Both the position numbers and the translations under genes were made by a program. The notes below the pieces were generated by a model. It made no database searches. It was not told the DNA's origin and worked only from the letters and a program-made list of their open reading frames with translations. 41,169 bases of DNA from an uncultured Bacteroidales bacterium (lineage in GTDB: Bacteria; Bacteroidota; Bacteroidia; Bacteroidales; UBA932): the NCBI GenBank assembly GCA_944322605.1, contig CALUPD010000019.1:1-41169 (forward strand), written 5' to 3'. Below are positions 37,572 to 41,169 of the stretch, in pieces; the first letter of the stretch is position 1; each line of letters starts with the position of its first letter.

Positions 37572-38347
37572 CACAAGAACATGCCATAGAATTAAAAGGC
37601 CTCTGCATAGGCTACGCCGGAACAGAAATATACGGAAATATCACGGCCCATGCGGACAAGGGTGAAATGATATGCCTTATAGGAGCAAACGGAAAAGGCA
37701 AAAGCACATTGCTTAAAACAATAGCAGGACTGCAAAATAAAATCAGCGGAGAAATACTGCTGAACGGAAAAGACGATTCATTTTTTAATAAAAAAGAAAG
37801 AAGCACCCTGATTTCTTTCCTGCCGCCGAGGTTTCCACGAATTCCCAATTTGAAAGTAATGGACATAATGGGAATAAACTGCTACCATAAAAGCAATTGG
37901 ATCGGACAAATCAAAGACAGTGAAAAAAAAGCAATAACCGAAGCTCTTGGAATGACAGGACTGGCCGGATTTGAAAACAGAGACTCTTCCAAACTCAGCG
38001 ACGGTGAACTGCAAAGATGCATGATAGCAGGAAGCCTTGTAAAAGACTCTGAAATCATCATCTTCGACGAACCCACGGCTTTTTTGGACATATCCAACAA
38101 GTTCCATATATCATATCTCCTGAAAAAACTGGCATACGAAAAAAACAAATGCATAATATTCTCTTCGCACGACCTACAGGTATCCATGGACGTAAGCGAC
38201 AGGATATGGATAATGGGCAATGCAGGATTTACGGAAGGAAGCCCTTACGAGGTTTTGGAAGGAAACAAACTTAACGGCATTTTTTCAGACTCAAGAATAA
38301 GGTACGACAAGGACAAAAACAAATTCGTTTACAATAATGGCATTTGA
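37568..38347 (+). CDS. ABC transporter ATPase of the FecE/BtuD type
   Basis: This ATPase of about 259 residues shows Walker A GANGKGKST (about residue 37), the signature LSDGELQR (about 143, with Asp in the second Gly position, as in many siderophore ATPases), Walker B IIIFDEPTAFLD (about 162) and the switch His in IFSSHD. It powers the permease encoded just upstream. The start at 37568 was chosen for the ATGA overlap; the frame is open 30 codons further upstream, but that part overlaps the permease gene. Downstream is a gap of 346 bases, with no obvious terminator. Confidence 0.93.
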   Translation: MTQEHAIELKGLCIGYAGTEIYGNITAHADKGEMICLIGANGKGKSTLLKTIAGLQNKISGEILLNGKDDSFFNKKERSTLISFLPPRFPRIPNLKVMDIMGINCYHKSNWIGQIKDSEKKAITEALGMTGLAGFENRDSSKLSDGELQRCMIAGSLVKDSEIIIFDEPTAFLDISNKFHISYLLKKLAYEKNKCIIFSSHDLQVSMDVSDRIWIMGNAGFTEGSPYEVLEGNKLNGIFSDSRIRYDKDKNKFVYNNGI

Positions 38348-38490
38348 AAACGGTCATAGGCCGAATCGCGCCACATGCTGCGAATCTGGTTTACTTCTCG
38401 CTTGGCACGCATACTCCCGGCTCAGCCATACCATATGAATTCGCCATGCCTATAAATTCTTTGTATATTCGACTTCGTCACACATACTGC

Positions 38491-38667
38491 TCTCGGCTTC
38501 TTCGCAATTTGCCCCTCCGGGCCACATATACTGTTGCGCCTGGGGCATAGCAAATAAATTTGCTCTGCTCTCGGCTTCTTCGCAATTTGCCCCTTCGGGC
38601 CACATATACTGTTGCGCCTCGGCAGAGCAAATAAATTTGCTCTGCTCTCGGCTTCTTCGTATATTTG
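38491..38667. repeat. Tandem 77/78-bp palindromic repeat (two copies and a partial third)
   Basis: Units begin with TCTCGGCTTCTTCG at 38491, 38569 and 38646, so the periods are 78 and 77. Each full unit holds a short GC stem (GCCC, loop, GGGC) and a long inverted repeat. In copy 2 this has perfect 11-bp arms at 38622-38632 and 38635-38645; in copy 1 one pair is lost. The third copy stops after about 14 bases and runs into the antiporter promoter. It resembles dispersed intergenic REP-type elements. Confidence 0.85.
38636..38667 (+). promoter_or_regulatory. Antiporter promoter inside the repeat
   Basis: TTTG at 38636-38639 lies in the last palindrome of the repeat. After 20 bases it is followed by TATATTTG at 38660-38667, in the place where full repeat copies read GCAATTTG. 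The start codon lies 26 bases further. Confidence 0.7.
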
Positions 38668-38693
38668 TAATACTTGCTTAAATACCTGAACAT

Positions 38694-40742
38694 ATGTTTT
38701 TATCCACGCTTGCATGGGAGCTTCCTATTACGGATCCCGTACTGAAGTTTCTCATAATATTGATAATAATTCTATTTTCACCAATACTGCTGGAAAGGAT
38801 AAAAGTTCCGCCGCTTTTAGGACTGATCATAGCAGGAGCCATTATCGGTCCCCACGGATTCAATCTCATCCTAAGGGACAGCGGAATAATAATGTCAGGC
38901 ACAGCCGGCCTCCTATACATAATGTTCTTGGCAGGACTGGAAATAGACATCGCGGATTTCAAGAAAAACAGCTGGAAAAGCCTTGTATTCGGCATTTACA
39001 CATTCTGCATACCTATGATTCTAGGCTTTTTAGTGAGTTTTTACATATTCCAGTACGACATGCTTGCCAGCATTTTGCTTGCCAGCATGCTTGCCTCGCA
39101 TACCTTGATCGCATATGTCATCATAAGCAAATTCGGATTAAGCCAGGACCCTGCCGTATCGATTACCGTCGGAGGAACAATGATTACGGACACCCTTGCC
39201 CTTTTGGTACTCACTATAATCGTCGGAATGGACGCAGGAGAAGTAGACAAGGCATTCTGGATAAGGCTATGCATATCGATACTTGTATTTATCATGCTCG
39301 TGTTATTCGTATTTCCCCCATTATGCAGGTCTTTCTTTAAAAAATACAATGACAGCATTTCACAATACATATTCGTTCTTGCACTCGTATTCCTTGGGGC
39401 ATTCATTGCAGAACTTGCCGGAATAGAATCAATAATAGGAGCATTCATATCAGGATTGGCTCTCAACCGACTCATACCGAGAAACTCTCCTCTGATGAGC
39501 AGAGTAGAATTCGTGGGAAACGCCATATTCATCCCATTTTTCCTTATCAGCGTAGGAATGCTCATAGACTACAGGGCGTTCTTCACTTCATGGGAAACAA
39601 TAAAGGTCGGAGTGCTGATGACATTGACTGCGACAGTCGCCAAATACGCAGCCGCAGTCCTTACGCAGAAGACATTCAGATTTTCAAAAGACCAAAGGAG
39701 GCTGATATTCGGTCTCAGCAATGCACAGGCCGCCGCTACACTGGCCGCCGTAATGGTAGGTTACAATGTAGGGATACTTAACGATGCAGTATTGAACGGA
39801 ACCATACTCATGATATTGGTAACCTGCACGATGGCATCCCTATGCGCGCAAAAAGGAGCTCACAATATCGTGGCAAACCGAAACAAGGAAATCCGACTTG
39901 AAAACACCGAAGAAAAAGAAATCCAAACTCAAAAAATACTTGTCGCCTTGGGATCAGACAGCATTATTTCGGAACAAGTCAATTTTGCGCTTTCAATAAA
40001 AATAAAAAACAAAGAAAACGACAACTTATACTGCGCAAAAATAGTAGACACCGACATAACCGACGAAAACACGACCAAAGACTACAAAAGACAGCTTGAA
40101 AGAGCCACGAAAATAGCTGCTGCCACAGATACTGAGATGAAATCCATTCTAAGATTCGATTTGAACATCAATAATTCCATAAGCAGCATAATCAACGAAA
40201 TAGGCATTACCGACCTTATCTACGGACAAAGCATAAAAAGGGAAATAAATAATTCAGAATTCAAAAAGCTCTATGAATGCATAACCGTGAATCCAGGATG
40301 CAATGCTTTCATCTACAGACCAATTCAGCCATTATCAACCATAATGCGACACATGATCATTTTGCCCGAGATGGCACAAATGGAAAAGGGATTCCCCGGT
40401 TTGATCAACCGGCTCATAATGCTGATGAAAAACACAGGAAGCAAAGCCGTCATTTATGGAGAAGAACGAACTCTGAGCTACATAAGGGATTATATGGGAA
40501 AATCTTCCGGGCTGTTCCTTTACATAGAACTGAATAACTGGGAATACCTCTCTGAAATAGGGGAGGGACTAAAGCATAACGACATGCTGTGGATAGTATT
40601 GAGCAGAAAAGGAGGCATATCGCATAACAGTTACATGCCGTCCATAGCAGGCATTGTATCAAAATACACTACAGACAAAAACTGCGTGCTCGTATACCCT
40701 GAACAAATAGGAATAGACCAAGGTACAAAATACTACACATAA
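38694..40742 (+). CDS. CPA2-type cation/proton antiporter with USP-like tail
   Basis: This 682-residue protein has a Kef/NapA-type transport domain (about residues 10-390, roughly 12 helices), with motifs such as PPLLGLIIAGAIIGPHGFNL (about 42) and IESIIGAFISGLALNRL (about 243). The C-terminal cytoplasmic part begins near 420 with ILVALGSDSIISEQVNFALS, as in universal stress protein-like domains; it lacks the TrkA-N (Rossmann) domain of KefB/KefC. It probably exchanges Na+ or K+ for protons, and its tail may sense a nucleotide or stress signal. The gene stands alone on the plus strand. No clear terminator was found behind it. The exact ion is unknown. Confidence 0.9.
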   Translation: MFLSTLAWELPITDPVLKFLIILIIILFSPILLERIKVPPLLGLIIAGAIIGPHGFNLILRDSGIIMSGTAGLLYIMFLAGLEIDIADFKKNSWKSLVFGIYTFCIPMILGFLVSFYIFQYDMLASILLASMLASHTLIAYVIISKFGLSQDPAVSITVGGTMITDTLALLVLTIIVGMDAGEVDKAFWIRLCISILVFIMLVLFVFPPLCRSFFKKYNDSISQYIFVLALVFLGAFIAELAGIESIIGAFISGLALNRLIPRNSPLMSRVEFVGNAIFIPFFLISVGMLIDYRAFFTSWETIKVGVLMTLTATVAKYAAAVLTQKTFRFSKDQRRLIFGLSNAQAAATLAAVMVGYNVGILNDAVLNGTILMILVTCTMASLCAQKGAHNIVANRNKEIRLENTEEKEIQTQKILVALGSDSIISEQVNFALSIKIKNKENDNLYCAKIVDTDITDENTTKDYKRQLERATKIAAATDTEMKSILRFDLNINNSISSIINEIGITDLIYGQSIKREINNSEFKKLYECITVNPGCNAFIYRPIQPLSTIMRHMIILPEMAQMEKGFPGLINRLIMLMKNTGSKAVIYGEERTLSYIRDYMGKSSGLFLYIELNNWEYLSEIGEGLKHNDMLWIVLSRKGGISHNSYMPSIAGIVSKYTTDKNCVLVYPEQIGIDQGTKYYT

Positions 40743-41169
40743 AACTGCACGCTTGATATATATATGCGAGGAACGCGCTTCCTGCCAATACCTCTAACTG
40801 CACGCTGGATAAAAGAAAAAGACCACGCAGGAATACCAAAATTTCACAAAAAACTGCACTGTCAAAAATTCTTGACTTAGAGAGCACATATTAAAAATTT
40901 CGCACTCACTGACTCAAATCCCCATTCGCCAAATAATAATATTCGAAAAAAGACTTATGGCAGGATTATTTGCCATGTAATGAAGGGCAGCACCACTATA
41001 AGAAAAGGCAACGTAAGTTAAGGTAATGCTACCAAAAATAGTGCAGCCTCTCCGCCTGCCCCATTCTATCACTTTTAGAGGGCCTCAGCGCGGACATCCT
41101 TCATGACGGGTTCCTGACATAAAAATAACTTTGCCGCCGCGACCGCCGGAACATGCGGCAAGCAGCATG
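40743..41169. other. Gene-free right edge with spaced AACTGCAC motifs
   Basis: No credible gene is present. The 8-base motif AACTGCAC occurs at 40743-40750, 40796-40803 and 40852-40859, so the spacings are 53 and 56. The middle (40880-41080) is AT-rich and shows nothing clear. The end holds the repeat at 41089-41124. Confidence 0.6.
41089..41124. repeat. Short diverged repeat, right copy
   Basis: This stretch matches 125-160 at 29 of 36 positions. As on the left, it lies beside a possible minus-strand hairpin (arms 41131-41137 and 41155-41161) followed by a short U-run. Confidence 0.6.

Larger units (their letters stand above)
38348..38693. other. Gene-free gap with repeats
   Basis: No credible gene is present. 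Short open frames on both strands are by-products of the repeat. The left part (38348-38490) holds no clear structure, apart from a weak resemblance of the stretch near 38371 to the GCCACAT part of the repeat. The right part is the tandem repeat at 38491-38667 and the promoter of the antiporter gene. Confidence 0.7.

Noticed and set aside
38348-38693. CRISPR array
   Set aside because: The units are joined without variable spacers and the period includes the whole conserved unit, so this is a tandem repeat.
38422-38715. Minus-strand open frame with repeated Arg/Lys-rich segments in the gap before the antiporter
   Set aside because: It is a by-product of the tandem DNA repeat, with no start signal, and it covers the antiporter promoter.
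40669-40887. 72-codon minus-strand frame behind the antiporter
   Set aside because: It is hydrophobic and low-complexity, overlaps the antiporter 3' end and has no start signal.

Overview
The window looks like a chromosomal segment of a Bacteroidota (Bacteroidales-type) bacterium. Three things support this. Several gene starts carry the Bacteroidetes promoter form, TTTG about 18-21 bases upstream of TAnnTTTG. Translation starts are A-rich, without strong Shine-Dalgarno sequences. The family content is typical of the phylum (DUF4834 protein, DUF3127 protein, lipoprotein FKBP isomerase, Bacteroidetes-type RpoB/RpoC and trigger factor). The genus cannot be told from the sequence alone.

Layout. 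The left edge (1-301) holds the last codons of an IS30-type transposase and a strong terminator. From 8422 down to 302 runs a minus-strand operon: a large uncharacterised membrane-anchored protein, a DUF4834 protein, an MsbA-like ABC exporter, an AMP-forming acyl ligase, dCMP deaminase and an S41 protease. A GNAT acetyltransferase follows. Next comes nhaA, a lipoprotein FKBP isomerase and a translationally coupled DUF3127 protein whose last residues resemble an SSB tail. The ureohydrolase gene (minus) and recQ (plus) diverge from a short shared promoter region.

The core of the window (15151-28042, minus) is the transcription/translation supercluster: tRNA-Thr(UGU), tRNA-Tyr, tRNA-Gly, tRNA-Thr(GGU), tuf, tRNA-Trp, secE, nusG, rplK, rplA, rplJ, rplL, rpoB, rpoC. 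It has a clear promoter in front of the first tRNA, a terminator behind tuf and an attenuator-like hairpin between rplL and rpoB. Upstream lie pyrF, an M20 peptidase and the proteostasis series tig-clpP-clpX, then tRNA-Leu, a HAD phosphatase, prmA (which methylates the L11 protein encoded by rplK here) and tpiA. tpiA diverges from a plus-strand FecCD-type permease and its ATPase. The right end holds a tandem 77/78-bp palindromic repeat that supplies the apparent promoter of a CPA2-type cation/proton antiporter with a USP-like tail, then a gene-free edge with a short sequence also found at the left edge.

Most of the window is conserved housekeeping DNA and I see no complete new defence or mobile system. 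The points most worth a second look are the DUF3127 protein with its SSB-like C-terminus, the repeat that appears to have become a promoter, promoters placed on or directly behind terminators, the uncharacterised 760-residue protein at the head of the exporter operon, and the short diverged repeat at both edges.
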